Of a stretch of 64,000 nt of DNA, positions 33,833 to 42,429 are shown one piece after another. The stretch's first letter is position 1. Each line of letters starts with the position of its first letter. Origin of the DNA: Arthrobacter sp. Leaf137 (lineage in GTDB: Bacteria > Actinomycetota > Actinomycetes > Actinomycetales > Micrococcaceae); NCBI RefSeq assembly GCF_001423525.1, contig NZ_LMOI01000021.1, positions 172-64,171 on the forward strand, written 5' to 3'. Position numbers and translations under genes: made by a program. The notes below the pieces were generated by a model. That model had not been told where the DNA came from, did no database searches, and saw nothing but the letters and a program-made list of their open reading frames with translations.

Positions 33833-33862
33833 GGCCCCGGATCTTCCGGGGCCTTTACTTTT
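33833..33862 (+). terminator. Intrinsic terminator
   Basis: GGCCCCGG, loop atctt, CCGGGGCC, then tttactttt. It follows the GlsB-type gene by 33 bp and faces the rRNA methyltransferase gene end. Confidence 0.85.
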
Positions 33863-33901
33863 GTCCGGAGGCTTTATGACCTTGTTCCGAGGCAACAGGC
33901 G

Positions 33902-34795
33902 TCAGTTGCGCTGGGACCTGGCACTCGCGTACAGGCAGACGGTGGCAGCCGTTCCCAGGTTCAGGCTTTCGGCGGCTCCGTAGACGGGCACGGCCACGCG
34001 GTGGTCAGCCAGTTCAAGCTCTGCCGCAGAGAGCCCCTGCGCCTCGTTGCCGAACAGCCAGGCGGTGGGACTCTCAAGTGGGTACTCCGAACCCGTCGAG
34101 GCAGCCCCAAGACGGCGGGCAGCGCTCTGGTCCTGCAGCTGATCGAGGTTCAGCTGCCCCTGGCCGTCCGCGGCAAGGACCCCAAGACCACGTTCCTTGC
34201 ACCGCGCCACCAGTTCCTCGATCTCTGCGCCCAGCACCACGGGCAGGTGGAAGAGGGATCCCACAGTCGAGCGGACGGCCTTGGGGTTGTAGATATCGAC
34301 GCTGGATGCAGTCAGGATGACGGCGTCGGCGCCGGCCGCGTCGGCTGCCCGGAGCACGGTGCCGGCGTTGCCGGGGTCGCGGACCTGGCAGAGCACTGCA
34401 ACGAGCTGCGGGCCGGCGTCGAGCACCTGGTCGAGGGTCACGTCGAGGAATCCGCAGACCGCGAGAATGCCCTGCGGGGTCACCGTGTCCGCCATCGCGG
34501 CGAGAACCTCATCAGTGGCCAGGTAGGCGGTGGTGCCCTCAGCGAGAGCTTCCAAGTCGGGGTGCCGGTCCAGGCAGGACTCGCTCGCGTAAACCTCATA
34601 GACAATGCCGGGCTCCCCCGCGGCAAGCCTCTCTTGGTGGAGCACCAGGGCTTCGCGGACGGCCTGCGGCCCCTCCGCCAGGAACTCCCGGCGTTTTAAA
34701 CGGGCCGGGCGCCCGGCAAGCTGTGCCACCTTCCTCACCCGATCAGCTCGAGGATTGGAAAGTGGAAAGTCTTGCGGGCGCCCGGTTTCGTTCAT
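33902..34795 (-). CDS. TrmH/SpoU family RNA 2'-O-methyltransferase
   Basis: 297 residues. Knotted SAM-binding motifs are VRDPGNAGTVLRAADAAG (about 136-153), LFGNEAQGLS (about 248-257) and ESLNLGTAATVCLY (about 277-290). The N-terminal L30e-like RNA-binding part is present. Likely methylates rRNA or tRNA (RlmB/TsnR type). It lies 53 bp behind rplT on the same strand and may be part of that transcript. Confidence 0.92.
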   Translation of the reverse strand: MNETGRPQDFPLSNPRADRVRKVAQLAGRPARLKRREFLAEGPQAVREALVLHQERLAAGEPGIVYEVYASESCLDRHPDLEALAEGTTAYLATDEVLAAMADTVTPQGILAVCGFLDVTLDQVLDAGPQLVAVLCQVRDPGNAGTVLRAADAAGADAVILTASSVDIYNPKAVRSTVGSLFHLPVVLGAEIEELVARCKERGLGVLAADGQGQLNLDQLQDQSAARRLGAASTGSEYPLESPTAWLFGNEAQGLSAAELELADHRVAVPVYGAAESLNLGTAATVCLYASARSQRN

Positions 34796-34848
34796 ATAAG
34801 AACCTTAGTAGCTCTCGCTGCCGGTTCTTGAACGCGTCGTTCGGGGTA

Positions 34849-35325
34849 CTACTCGGCAGCCTCGTCAGCGGCGGCCTTCTTGGCGGCAGGCTTCTTGGCC
34901 GCGGCCTTCTTGGCAGCAGGCTTCTTGGCCGGTGCAGCCTCGGCCTGGACAGCGGGAGCGGAGGTGTCGGCAGGCAGCGAGTCCTTGGCAACCTTGACCA
35001 GCGCAGCGAAGGCGTTGGCGTCGGAGACGGCCAGTTCAGCCAGCATGCGGCGGTCAACCTCGACCTCAGCGGCCTTCAGGCCCTGGATCAGGCGGTTGTA
35101 GGTCAGGCCGTTGGCGCGGGAAGCCGCGTTGATGCGCTGGATCCACAGGCGGCGGAAGTCGCCCTTCTTCTTCTTGCGGTCGCCGTAGCTGTACACAAAC
35201 GAGTGCAGCAGCTGCTCTTTGGCCTTGCGGTACAGGCGTGAACGCTGTCCACGGTAGCCCTTTGCGCGTTCAAGGATAACCCGGCGCTTCTTGTGGGCGT
35301 TGACCGCCCTCTTCACACGTGCCAC
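34849..35325 (-). CDS. rplT: Ribosomal protein bL20 with Lys/Ala-rich tail
   Basis: 158 residues versus about 118 in most bacteria. The core (1-120) is standard ([15 protein letters not shown] start, then [14 protein letters not shown]). The extra 38 residues are a histone-H1-like run of AAKK and PAKK units. GTG at 35325 with GAAGGAG 7 nt upstream is favoured over an upstream ATG. bL20 binds 23S rRNA and, in Firmicutes, represses its own operon through the infC leader. Confidence 0.96.
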   Translation of the reverse strand: MARVKRAVNAHKKRRVILERAKGYRGQRSRLYRKAKEQLLHSFVYSYGDRKKKKGDFRRLWIQRINAASRANGLTYNRLIQGLKAAEVEVDRRMLAELAVSDANAFAALVKVAKDSLPADTSAPAVQAEAAPAKKPAAKKAAAKKPAAKKAAADEAAE

Positions 35326-35444
35326 GTGCGTACTCCTTCGAAAATCTGATCCCAAGCATCTGTCACCGGATGTTCCGGTGGCCTGAGAAGGCTTTTTGGC
35401 AATTGACCGACTACCGGACGGCAGTCAGCCAGAGAACTTGGAAA

Positions 35445-35639
35445 TTAGATGCCGAGCATCTTCCGGATGACCTTGGCGTCGCCCTTGAAGACGATCTTGT
35501 CGCCGGCGAGGCGGCGGGTCAGCCTGGAGGACTTGTGCTCGAGGTAGTGGCGGCGGTTGGCCTGCTGGCGGCGCAGCTTGCCACTGCCGGTCAACTTGAA
35601 GCGCTTCTTAGCACCGCTGTGGGTCTTCATCTTCGGCAT
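35445..35639 (-). CDS. rpmI: Ribosomal protein bL35
   Basis: 64 residues, full length, with the family's [15 protein letters not shown] start and basic composition. Middle gene of infC-rpmI-rplT. TAAGGAGA lies about 10 nt upstream of the ATG. Confidence 0.97.
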   Translation of the reverse strand: MPKMKTHSGAKKRFKLTGSGKLRRQQANRRHYLEHKSSRLTRRLAGDKIVFKGDAKVIRKMLGI

Positions 35640-35755
35640 GGGAACCGATCTCCTTACGTATCCGCAGGCTATGCCTGCAGCTCTATCGCGCAGCCGCCCG
35701 GGGGCGGCCTGCTGGTTGCTGTCTGCCGATGGCCTGAGCCGTCGGCAGCTGTGGA

Positions 35756-36835
35756 CTAAGTGGTCTTCTTACCCGACGGCTTCGGTGCTGCCTTCGGGGC
35801 AGGACGTGCGGCCGGCTTCGGTGCAGCGGGCCTGGCCACCGGCTTCGGCGGAGCCGGAACAGCTGCAGGCTTGGGAGCCGCCACCGGCTTGGGCGCCGGG
35901 GCCGCAGCCTTGGGAGCTTCCTGCTTGGGAGCCGGGGCTGCAGCCTTCGGGGCTTCCTGCTTGGGAGCCTCCTGCTTGGGAGCTTCCCGCTTCGGGGCTT
36001 CCTGCTTGGGAGCCTCCTGCTTGGGAGCTTCCCGCTTCGGAGCCTCCTGCTTGGGAGCTTCCTCCTTGGGAGCTGCTTCGGCAGCCTTGGCCGGAGCCTC
36101 GGCAACAACCTCTTCGGGTGCTTCCGCAGGTGCCCGCTCAGCCTCCACCGGAGCTTCCGCCTCGGTGGAAAGAGTGAAGCCTTCGGGCAGCAGATCCGCC
36201 AGTGACTGGGTCATGGGAGCATCGTCCTTGCCGGACGTGTCTACCCGGCCCGCGGCCTTGGCTTCATTCTCGGCCTTGGCTTCGGCGCGCTGGGTGGCGC
36301 GGCGGGCCTCCGCCTTCGCTTCTGCCTTGTTCTTCAGCGGACCAACCACCATGACCATGTTGCGGCCGTCAATGCGGGGGCTGGACTCAACCACGCCAAC
36401 TTCAGCGACGTCATCTGCGAAGCGCTGGAGCAGGCGGATGCCCATCTCCGGACGCTGCTGCTCACGGCCGCGGAACTGGATCATGGCCTTGACTTTGTCC
36501 CCGGCACCGAGGAAGCGCAGTGCGTGCCCGCGCTTGGTCTCGTAGTCGTGGGTGTCGATCTTCAGGCGGAAGCGGATTTCCTTCAGAACGGTGTTCGTCT
36601 GGTTCTTCCGGGCTTCGCGTGCCTTGACCGCGGCTTCGTACTTGTACTTGCCGAAGTCCATCAGCTTGCACACCGGAGGCTTCGCCTGAGGTGCAACTTC
36701 AACGAGATCAAGGTCGGACTCGGCAGCCAGACGCAGGGCATCCTCAATACGGACGATTCCTACCTGTTCACCTGCAGGGCCGACCAGCCGCACCTCGGGG
36801 ACGCGGATACGCTCATTGATTCTTGGCTCGCTAAT
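35756..36835 (-). CDS. infC: Translation initiation factor IF-3, AUU start and long repetitive tail
   Basis: 359 residues if begun at ATT (36833-36835). AGGAG is 7 nt upstream and the encoded product starts right at the conserved [16 protein letters not shown]3 prevents premature subunit joining and checks the start codon; infC genes that begin with AUU are repressed by their own product. The two-domain IF3 core ends near residue 170. The remaining 189 residues are an Ala/Pro/Lys/Glu-rich, probably disordered tail with EAPK(Q/R) repeats. An ATG at 36913 is possible but has no binding site and adds residues absent from the family core. Confidence 0.93.
   Translation of the reverse strand: MSEPRINERIRVPEVRLVGPAGEQVGIVRIEDALRLAAESDLDLVEVAPQAKPPVCKLMDFGKYKYEAAVKAREARKNQTNTVLKEIRFRLKIDTHDYETKRGHALRFLGAGDKVKAMIQFRGREQQRPEMGIRLLQRFADDVAEVGVVESSPRIDGRNMVMVVGPLKNKAEAKAEARRATQRAEAKAENEAKAAGRVDTSGKDDAPMTQSLADLLPEGFTLSTEAEAPVEAERAPAEAPEEVVAEAPAKAAEAAPKEEAPKQEAPKREAPKQEAPKQEAPKREAPKQEAPKQEAPKAAAPAPKQEAPKAAAPAPKPVAAPKPAAVPAPPKPVARPAAPKPAARPAPKAAPKPSGKKTT
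35951..36073. repeat. Tandem 45-bp repeat inside infC
   Basis: Two identical 45-bp units (35951-35995 and 35996-36040) and a third partly diverged one, each made of three 15-bp EAPK(Q/R) codon blocks. The frame is kept, so copy-number change alters tail length only. Confidence 0.85.
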
Positions 36836-37178
36836 GTTAAAGCTCCTGTTTTTGTTGTTGTATCCCGGCAAATAGAGAAGGCCCCCAATTGCCGGAGCAA
36901 TCGAAGGCCTCATGTCAGGTTGGTACTGCCGGGCCCGGGACGGGCCTGCATGCATTGGGTCGGCGAACTGCCGAACCAATGCCCAACCGTGTACCCGGCA
37001 ACCTTGCGTTCCACAGAATCCTGACGGAACAACGGCTGACGCGGGTGGGAGAGAACTCCGCTTGCAAACTGCATGCCATTCTACAGAGAAAATTCCCGTC
37101 AGCGCCGAATAGCACCGGTGGGAACCTGGCCTGTGAGGGCGATCTCTGAAATAACGACATTCAGTCGGTCTGTGTCAA
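36836..37178 (-). promoter_or_regulatory. infC operon promoter and long structured leader
   Basis: TTGACA (37173-37178) and TTATTT (37149-37154), 18 bp apart, or TAGAAT (37078-37083), could start a leader of about 235-305 nt. Near its end the RNA can fold AGGCC..ATTGC tccg GCAAT..GGCCT (roughly 36875-36910), followed by a U-containing stretch. A long leader ahead of infC-rpmI-rplT fits L20- or IF3-mediated control. No gene is seen in this gap. Confidence 0.45.
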
Positions 37179-37188
37179 GCTTACCAGT

Positions 37189-37587
37189 ATGAGCACCCCA
37201 GACAGTAATTCATACGTTTTCGAGCCTGCCCAGGACAGCGCCGGCAACTCCGCCGACGTGTCCCAGCAGGTCCGGGACATCTCTGAAGTTCCGGCCATCG
37301 AGGTCATCACCACCGCTGCCGTCCACTTGATGTCCGCCGCCGCCGTCAAGCTCGGCCTGGCCGCGGAAGAGAACGCCGCCGACCTGAAGGACCTGGACGA
37401 GGCCCGCAAACTCATCACCGCCCTGGCCGGGTTGGTAACGGCCGCCGCCCCGGAAATCGGATCGCAGCACGCAGGTCCCTTGCGCGACGGCCTCCGCTCC
37501 CTGCAGCTGTCGTTCCGTGAAGAGTCGCTGATCCAGGATGCTCCAGGCAAGGGTCCGGGCGAAAAGTTCACGGGCGCAGTCAACTAG
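37189..37587 (+). CDS. DUF1844 domain protein
   Basis: 132-residue acidic protein typical of actinobacteria. The domain lies at about 38-105 (AIEVITTAAVHLMSAAAVKLGL). It is commonly found beside infC-rpmI-rplT in this phylum and is divergent from infC here. Function unknown; no membrane segment. It ends at a strong terminator. Confidence 0.88.
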   Translation: MSTPDSNSYVFEPAQDSAGNSADVSQQVRDISEVPAIEVITTAAVHLMSAAAVKLGLAAEENAADLKDLDEARKLITALAGLVTAAAPEIGSQHAGPLRDGLRSLQLSFREESLIQDAPGKGPGEKFTGAVN

Positions 37588-37608
37588 CCCAGCACTCCCC
37601 CGCGCAGC

Positions 37609-37656
37609 GCGCGACGGCGGGGCGACCTTCAAGGGGTCGTCCCGCCGTCGCGCTTT
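37609..37656 (+). terminator. Intrinsic terminator after DUF1844 gene
   Basis: A 19-bp GC-rich stem (GCGCGACGGCGGG pairing with CCCGCCGTCGCGC, extended by GCGACC/GGTCGT) and short loop are followed by ttt. Confidence 0.8.
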
Positions 37657-37751
37657 AAGAAGCTGCGCCGCAGGACGTTGGGCAGGTATGCGGGCCTTCG
37701 AGGTGGTGGGGCCCGGCCTGCACGCCCCAGGGCTTCAGCCGGGTTGTCCGG

Positions 37752-39044
37752 TCAGGCCTTGACCTGGCGCCGCCGGCGCTGCTGCAGGAGCAGTCCCGCG
37801 AGGCAGAGGATGACACCGGCAACCCCCACGGACACGAAGCCGCCGGAGGGTCCCGTTCCGTCAATGAAGACACCCGCCAGCGGTGAACCCAGCGCCACCC
37901 CCGCGGTCAGCGCTGAACCGTACCAACCCATCGCTTCGCCGCGGCGCTCTTCGGACACAAGGTCGGCCACCTTCTCCGAAGCAGCGGACAGCACCGGGGC
38001 GCACAGGAGCCCGGGCATGATGGACAGCAGGGCGAGTGTCCAGGTTCCGGACGCGAAACCCATGGGAATGGTGAACGCGGCCATGCCCAGCAGCAGCAGG
38101 ATGGGCGGGACAGGCCGGTGCATGGCGCCGTAGACCAGGCCGCCCACCACGGATGCCGCGCACCAGAACAGGAACACGATTCCGATCTCGCCTTGATGCC
38201 CGCCGATCTCCAGGGCCGCCACGATGCCCACGTCACTGCCGCTGAGAACCATGCCGGCACCCGCGGCGACGGCAAAGACCGCCCCCACCGCAGGTGTAAA
38301 CCAGGCGAAGCTGTGCGCCACCCTGCCCCTGACACCGGGAGCACGCTCCGCCCCGGCTGGCAGCAGGTCCGCCGCGGCTTCCTGCAGGTGGGCGGGTGCA
38401 GCCGAGACCACGGCGATTTCTGCTGCGTGCTGCTCGTCCTCAACGCATTCAGCGGTTTGTTCCGGGCTGCGGGTGGGCGGGTTGAACCAGATCAGGAACA
38501 GCCCGGCCAGGGACGTGGACAGGCCCACGACCGTGAGACCCGCCGTCGTGTGCCCGCTCGTTGCCACCACGGCGCCGGCCGCGGGCCCGATCATGAACAC
38601 CATCTCGGTGCTGATGGCATCCAGGGCAAAAGCGGTGCGCCTCTGCTTGCCGTCGGCCAGGACACCCAGGGACTGGCGCACCACGCTGAAGATGGGCAGG
38701 GTCAACAGGCCGCCGACGAACACCAGCGGCAGGAGCCACTGGTAGGACACGTGCGGAACGATGGACCAGATGACCGCTTCGGAGATGACGGACGGGACCA
38801 GTGCACGCCGGAGGCCGACGGTGTCCACCCGGCGCCCGCGCCACGGTGCCCCGACAGCTATACCGATCGTCATCACGGCGGCTGCAGCACCGGCAGCGGC
38901 GTATCCCTGGCCCAGGGTGAGGACGATGTGCAGGGTCAGCAGCACGCCCGCCGCAGAATGTGGAATGCGGGCAACCATGCCCACCAGCAAAAGCCTCCGG
39001 ATAGGCCGGACGGCCAGCAGCTCCCGGTACAGCGCGAAGTTCAC
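37752..39044 (-). CDS. MFS transporter
   Basis: 430 residues with about 12 helices and a long acidic central loop (about 205-250). The N-terminus FALYRELLAVRPIRRLLLVGM and GRRVDTVGLRRALV loop fit major facilitator exporters annotated as sugar or drug efflux. Substrate not inferable. GTG start with AAGGAA 8 nt upstream. Confidence 0.82.
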   Translation of the reverse strand: MNFALYRELLAVRPIRRLLLVGMVARIPHSAAGVLLTLHIVLTLGQGYAAAGAAAAVMTIGIAVGAPWRGRRVDTVGLRRALVPSVISEAVIWSIVPHVSYQWLLPLVFVGGLLTLPIFSVVRQSLGVLADGKQRRTAFALDAISTEMVFMIGPAAGAVVATSGHTTAGLTVVGLSTSLAGLFLIWFNPPTRSPEQTAECVEDEQHAAEIAVVSAAPAHLQEAAADLLPAGAERAPGVRGRVAHSFAWFTPAVGAVFAVAAGAGMVLSGSDVGIVAALEIGGHQGEIGIVFLFWCAASVVGGLVYGAMHRPVPPILLLLGMAAFTIPMGFASGTWTLALLSIMPGLLCAPVLSAASEKVADLVSEERRGEAMGWYGSALTAGVALGSPLAGVFIDGTGPSGGFVSVGVAGVILCLAGLLLQQRRRRQVKA

Positions 39045-39099
39045 GAAAAAGGTTCCTTACGTATGCCTCAGGAACCCGGGGCAGCCCCGCTCCTGACAA

Positions 39100-39981
39100 C
39101 TAGCCTGTGGCGCGCCGCAGCTTGACCTCGAGCGAATCGACCCGCTCCCCAAACAATACATTCCGGGACCACTCGGCCTGCAGCGCAGCCACCAGGCGCT
39201 GCACGCCTGAGGCGTCCAACCCGTCCTCAAGGTAGAGCACCACTTGCAGTTCCGGTCCCGCGCCGCCACCCGGCAACACGGTCCCGTCGGCTGCCCGGGC
39301 AGCCACTCCCCTGCCCGGCAGGAGCTCGATCCGGCGGACAGTTGGGAACGCAGCGGCGGCAGCACCCATCTCGGCCGCCAGTTCCTCGTCGGCGTAGGAG
39401 GGCAGCCAGGGCTGCTGCTGGGCCAGCGCCCACACGGCCGGCCGGCGAACTACGAAAGTGACATCTGCGCCCGGGTCCAGGACCACGAGGTCGGCACCCT
39501 CCGCCACGGCGGACAGCGCAGCGCGTGCCGCGTAGACAGCCACCGGGCGGGCATCGGGGTGCCAGGCGCTCAGGGCCTCCGTTGACGTGAAGGCCGGCAG
39601 CGCGGTCCTGCCGTCGGCGGCTTTGAGCGTTACCAGCGCCATGTCTGCCTGCTTGTCGGCATGCAGGCCGTGGTCAGACTCCGCTTCTTCCGCCAGCTGG
39701 GCCACGATGGGGATGAAGACCCGCGCCGTCGCCAGGGACGCCACGACGGCAGCTTCGTCGCCGGTTCCCCCACGCAAGCCCGCGACGGCGGCGCGGTAGC
39801 CTGCGTTGGCCGTACCGTCGTCGTCCTCGAAATTGTGGATCTTCGCGTTGTCGCCGGCGAGGCTGCGGCCCGCCCAGGGCTGGCCCGCGGAGTCGGTCGC
39901 GCCGCCGGCTCCTGCCAGCGCCGCGGCGATATGGCCGGGAAGGTGGCGGGGAGCGGGGGCGCCTGAATCTTTGCTGGCCAT
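39100..39981 (-). CDS. SseB-like domain protein
   Basis: 293 residues. An SseB/enhanced-serine-sensitivity fold spans about 75-190 (ARVFIPIVAQLAEE; DMALVTLKAADGRTALPAFTS) and is followed by an SseB-C-like part. Function unknown; in many actinobacteria it sits behind the his genes as here, 19 bp after priA. No signal peptide. Confidence 0.8.
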   Translation of the reverse strand: MASKDSGAPAPRHLPGHIAAALAGAGGATDSAGQPWAGRSLAGDNAKIHNFEDDDGTANAGYRAAVAGLRGGTGDEAAVVASLATARVFIPIVAQLAEEAESDHGLHADKQADMALVTLKAADGRTALPAFTSTEALSAWHPDARPVAVYAARAALSAVAEGADLVVLDPGADVTFVVRRPAVWALAQQQPWLPSYADEELAAEMGAAAAAFPTVRRIELLPGRGVAARAADGTVLPGGGAGPELQVVLYLEDGLDASGVQRLVAALQAEWSRNVLFGERVDSLEVKLRRATG

Positions 39982-40000
39982 CGCGTCGGGTTCCGGCAGC

Positions 40001-40747
40001 CTAGCGGCGGCCGGCCACGTCGAGGGCTTCGGGCAGGGTGAAGGCGCCGGCATAGAGGGCCTTGCCCACGATGGCACCTTCGACGCCCAGCGGGACCAGG
40101 GAGCGCAGGACCTTGAGGTCATCGAGGCTGGAGATGCCGCCGGACGCGATGACGGGTTTGCCGGTCTTCTCCACCATCTGGCGCAGCAGTTCAACGTTGG
40201 GCCCCTGCAGGGTGCCGTCCTTGGTCACGTCGGTGACCACGTAGCGCGAGCAGCCTGCATCCTCGAGGCGGGCCAGGACGTCCCAGAGGTCCCCGCCTTC
40301 TTTGGTCCAGCCACGTCCGGCCAGGGTGGTCCCGCGCACGTCGAGTCCGACGGCGATTTTGTCACCGAAGCGCTCGATGGCCCGGCGGGTCCACTCCGGG
40401 TTTTCCAGCGCGGCGGTGCCGAGGTTAACCCGGGCGACGCCGAGGCCAAGGGCGGCTTCGAGGGTTTCGTCGTCCCGCAGTCCGCCGGAGAGTTCCACCT
40501 TGATGTCCAGCTGCCCCACCACCTCGCGGAGGAGTTCGGCGTTGGAGCCGCGGCCGAAGGCGGCGTCCAGGTCCACGAGGTGCACCCACTCGGCGCCCTG
40601 CTGCTGCCAGTTCAGCGCAGCCTCCAGCGGTGTTCCGTAGCTGGTTTCACTGCCGGCCTCGCCCTGGACCAGCCGCACGGCCTGGCCGTTGACGACGTCG
40701 ACGGCGGGCAGCAGTTCAAGTACCGGCAGATCGTTTGCGGTGGTCAT
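40001..40747 (-). CDS. priA: PriA: bifunctional HisA/TrpF isomerase
   Basis: 248 residues, (beta/alpha)8 barrel. Catalytic aspartates lie in [15 protein letters not shown] and VTDVTKDGT. In actinobacteria lacking trpF this enzyme isomerizes both ProFAR (histidine) and PRA (tryptophan). The second ATG (40747) is chosen for its AAGGA at 5 nt; the first (40753) lies 6 nt upstream. It follows the 52-aa membrane protein in the his cluster. Confidence 0.92.
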   Translation of the reverse strand: MTTANDLPVLELLPAVDVVNGQAVRLVQGEAGSETSYGTPLEAALNWQQQGAEWVHLVDLDAAFGRGSNAELLREVVGQLDIKVELSGGLRDDETLEAALGLGVARVNLGTAALENPEWTRRAIERFGDKIAVGLDVRGTTLAGRGWTKEGGDLWDVLARLEDAGCSRYVVTDVTKDGTLQGPNVELLRQMVEKTGKPVIASGGISSLDDLKVLRSLVPLGVEGAIVGKALYAGAFTLPEALDVAGRR

Positions 40748-40837
40748 CTTCATCCTTGGTGTTGTTGGGTGGGGTGCCGGGCTGCCGGCACAGTGCCGGG
40801 GCGCGTCAGTGGCCGGAGCCGTTTACCAGGTTGCCGG

Positions 40838-40996
40838 TCAGTTGCCCGGGAGGGTCAGCAGGTAGGCGGCGAGCAGGGACATGGCTGCCAGGACGTAGAA
40901 CGAAACCTGGGTCCACAGGGGCTTGTGCTGCTGCCGGAAGGACAGGGCACCGCCCACCAGCAGGCCGGCCAGTCCCATCAGCACGATGGACCACAT
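40838..40996 (-). CDS. 52-residue membrane protein within the his cluster
   Basis: Two predicted helices (MWSIVLMGLAGLLVGGALSF; VSFYVLAAMSLLAAYLLTL) joined by the polar loop RQQHKPLWTQ. The ATG directly abuts the hisH stop (TGAATG), which indicates translational coupling. Codon third positions are GC-rich as in the neighbours. Too short for most gene-finding cutoffs; function unknown. Possibly a family confined to Micrococcaceae. Confidence 0.65.
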   Translation of the reverse strand: MWSIVLMGLAGLLVGGALSFRQQHKPLWTQVSFYVLAAMSLLAAYLLTLPGN

Positions 40997-41746
40997 TCAG
41001 GCGCCGCCGGCAGGGTCGCCACTGCTGGTTTCTGTAGGCCGGCGCAGCGCGTCCACCCAGTTGCGCAGCAGCCGCGCACCGGCATCGCCTGACTTCTCCG
41101 GGTGGAACTGCGTGGCGCACAGCGGCCCGTTCTCGACGGCGGCAATAAAGGGCGCGCCGTGTTCGGACCACGTCACCAGCGGAGGGGCCATCAGCGGCTG
41201 GATGACGTCGAAGTTCCATTCCTGCACGCCGTAGGAGTGGACGAAGTAGAACCGCTCGCCTTCCACTCCGGCGAAGAGCTTTGAACCCTCCGGTACCTTG
41301 ACGGTGTTCCAGCCCATGTGCGGAACGACGTCGGCCGGCAGCAGCTCGACCTTTCCGGGCCATTCGCCGATGCCCTCAGCCTCGGTGCCATGCTCGACGC
41401 CGGCCTCGAAAAGTACCTGGAGGCCTACGCAGATCCCCAGGACGGGGCGTCCGCCTGCCACCCGGCGGCCGATGAGCCTGATGCCATCCACGGCCTTGAG
41501 CTCGCGCATGACCGTCTCGAAGGCGCCGACGCCGGGAACCACCAGGCCGTCGGCGTTCAGGACATCTTCGGGCTTGGCGCTGAGGATGACCTCCGCGCCA
41601 GCCCGCTCGAGGGCGCGCACGGCGGACCGGACGTTGCCGGAACCGTAGTCGAGCACCGTGACGGTGGGCTTCCCCTCCGGGGATGCGGGCTTGCGTGACG
41701 CGGACGGGTCGATGATGGCACCGTCCTTCAGGATCTGGCCGCTCAC
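40997..41746 (-). CDS. hisH: Imidazole glycerol phosphate synthase, glutaminase subunit
   Basis: 249 residues. Class I glutamine amidotransferase triad: cysteine in LGICVGLQ (about 100-107) and His-Glu in TQFHPEKSG (about 221-229). Supplies ammonia to HisF, which is not in this window. GTG start overlaps the hisB stop. About 30 N-terminal residues exceed the E. coli protein. Confidence 0.94.
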   Translation of the reverse strand: MSGQILKDGAIIDPSASRKPASPEGKPTVTVLDYGSGNVRSAVRALERAGAEVILSAKPEDVLNADGLVVPGVGAFETVMRELKAVDGIRLIGRRVAGGRPVLGICVGLQVLFEAGVEHGTEAEGIGEWPGKVELLPADVVPHMGWNTVKVPEGSKLFAGVEGERFYFVHSYGVQEWNFDVIQPLMAPPLVTWSEHGAPFIAAVENGPLCATQFHPEKSGDAGARLLRNWVDALRRPTETSSGDPAGGA

Positions 41747-42369
41747 AGGGCACCCTTGGTGGACGGGATGCCCTCAACCCGCGGATCGGGTTCGACGGCT
41801 GCACGGAGGGCACGGGCGAACGCCTTGAACTGGGCTTCCACAATGTGGTGGGGGTCCCGTCCGGCAATGACGTTCATGTGCAGGCAGATACCGGCGTGCA
41901 GGGTGATGGCTTCAAAGACGTGGCGGGTCAGGGAGCCGGTGAAGTGGCCGCCGATCAGGTGGTATTCCTGGCCGGCGGGCTCGCCGCCGTGCACGAGGTA
42001 GGGGCGTCCCGAGACGTCCACCACGGCGTTGGCCAGGGCCTCGTCCAGCGGTACGGTCGCTTCCCCGAACCGGCGGATGCCCGCCTTGTTGCCCAGGGCC
42101 GTCCGCAGCACCTCGCCGAAGGTGATGGCGACGTCCTCCACGGTGTGGTGGACGTCGATGTGGGTGTCCCCGGCGGCCTTGACCGTCATGTCGATCAGCG
42201 AGTGCTTGCACAGTGCCGTGAGCATGTGGTCGTAGAACGGCACGGAAGTGTCGATGTCCGAGACGCCGGTACCGTCGAGATTGATTTCCACGAGCACGGA
42301 CGACTCGCTGGTGGCACGCTCCATACGTGCGGTCCGGGCTGCGGCCGCGTTCGATCCGGTGGAAGTCAT
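41743..42369 (-). CDS. hisB: Imidazoleglycerol-phosphate dehydratase
   Basis: 208 residues, monofunctional (no phosphatase domain as in E. coli). The two metal-binding motifs DVHHTVED (about 72-79) and DPHHIVEAQ (about 178-186) are intact. Sits between hisC and hisH. Confidence 0.97.
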   Translation of the reverse strand: MTSTGSNAAAARTARMERATSESSVLVEINLDGTGVSDIDTSVPFYDHMLTALCKHSLIDMTVKAAGDTHIDVHHTVEDVAITFGEVLRTALGNKAGIRRFGEATVPLDEALANAVVDVSGRPYLVHGGEPAGQEYHLIGGHFTGSLTRHVFEAITLHAGICLHMNVIAGRDPHHIVEAQFKAFARALRAAVEPDPRVEGIPSTKGAL

Positions 42370-42429
42370 GGTCAGGTGTCCTTTGTGGCAGGAAGGGTGG
42401 TCAGGGCGTCCAGCGCCGGTTCTTCAAGT

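Noticed and set aside
35917..36073. CRISPR-like spaced repeat
   Set aside because: The repeat is contiguous, 15/45 bp, in frame in infC, with no spacers.
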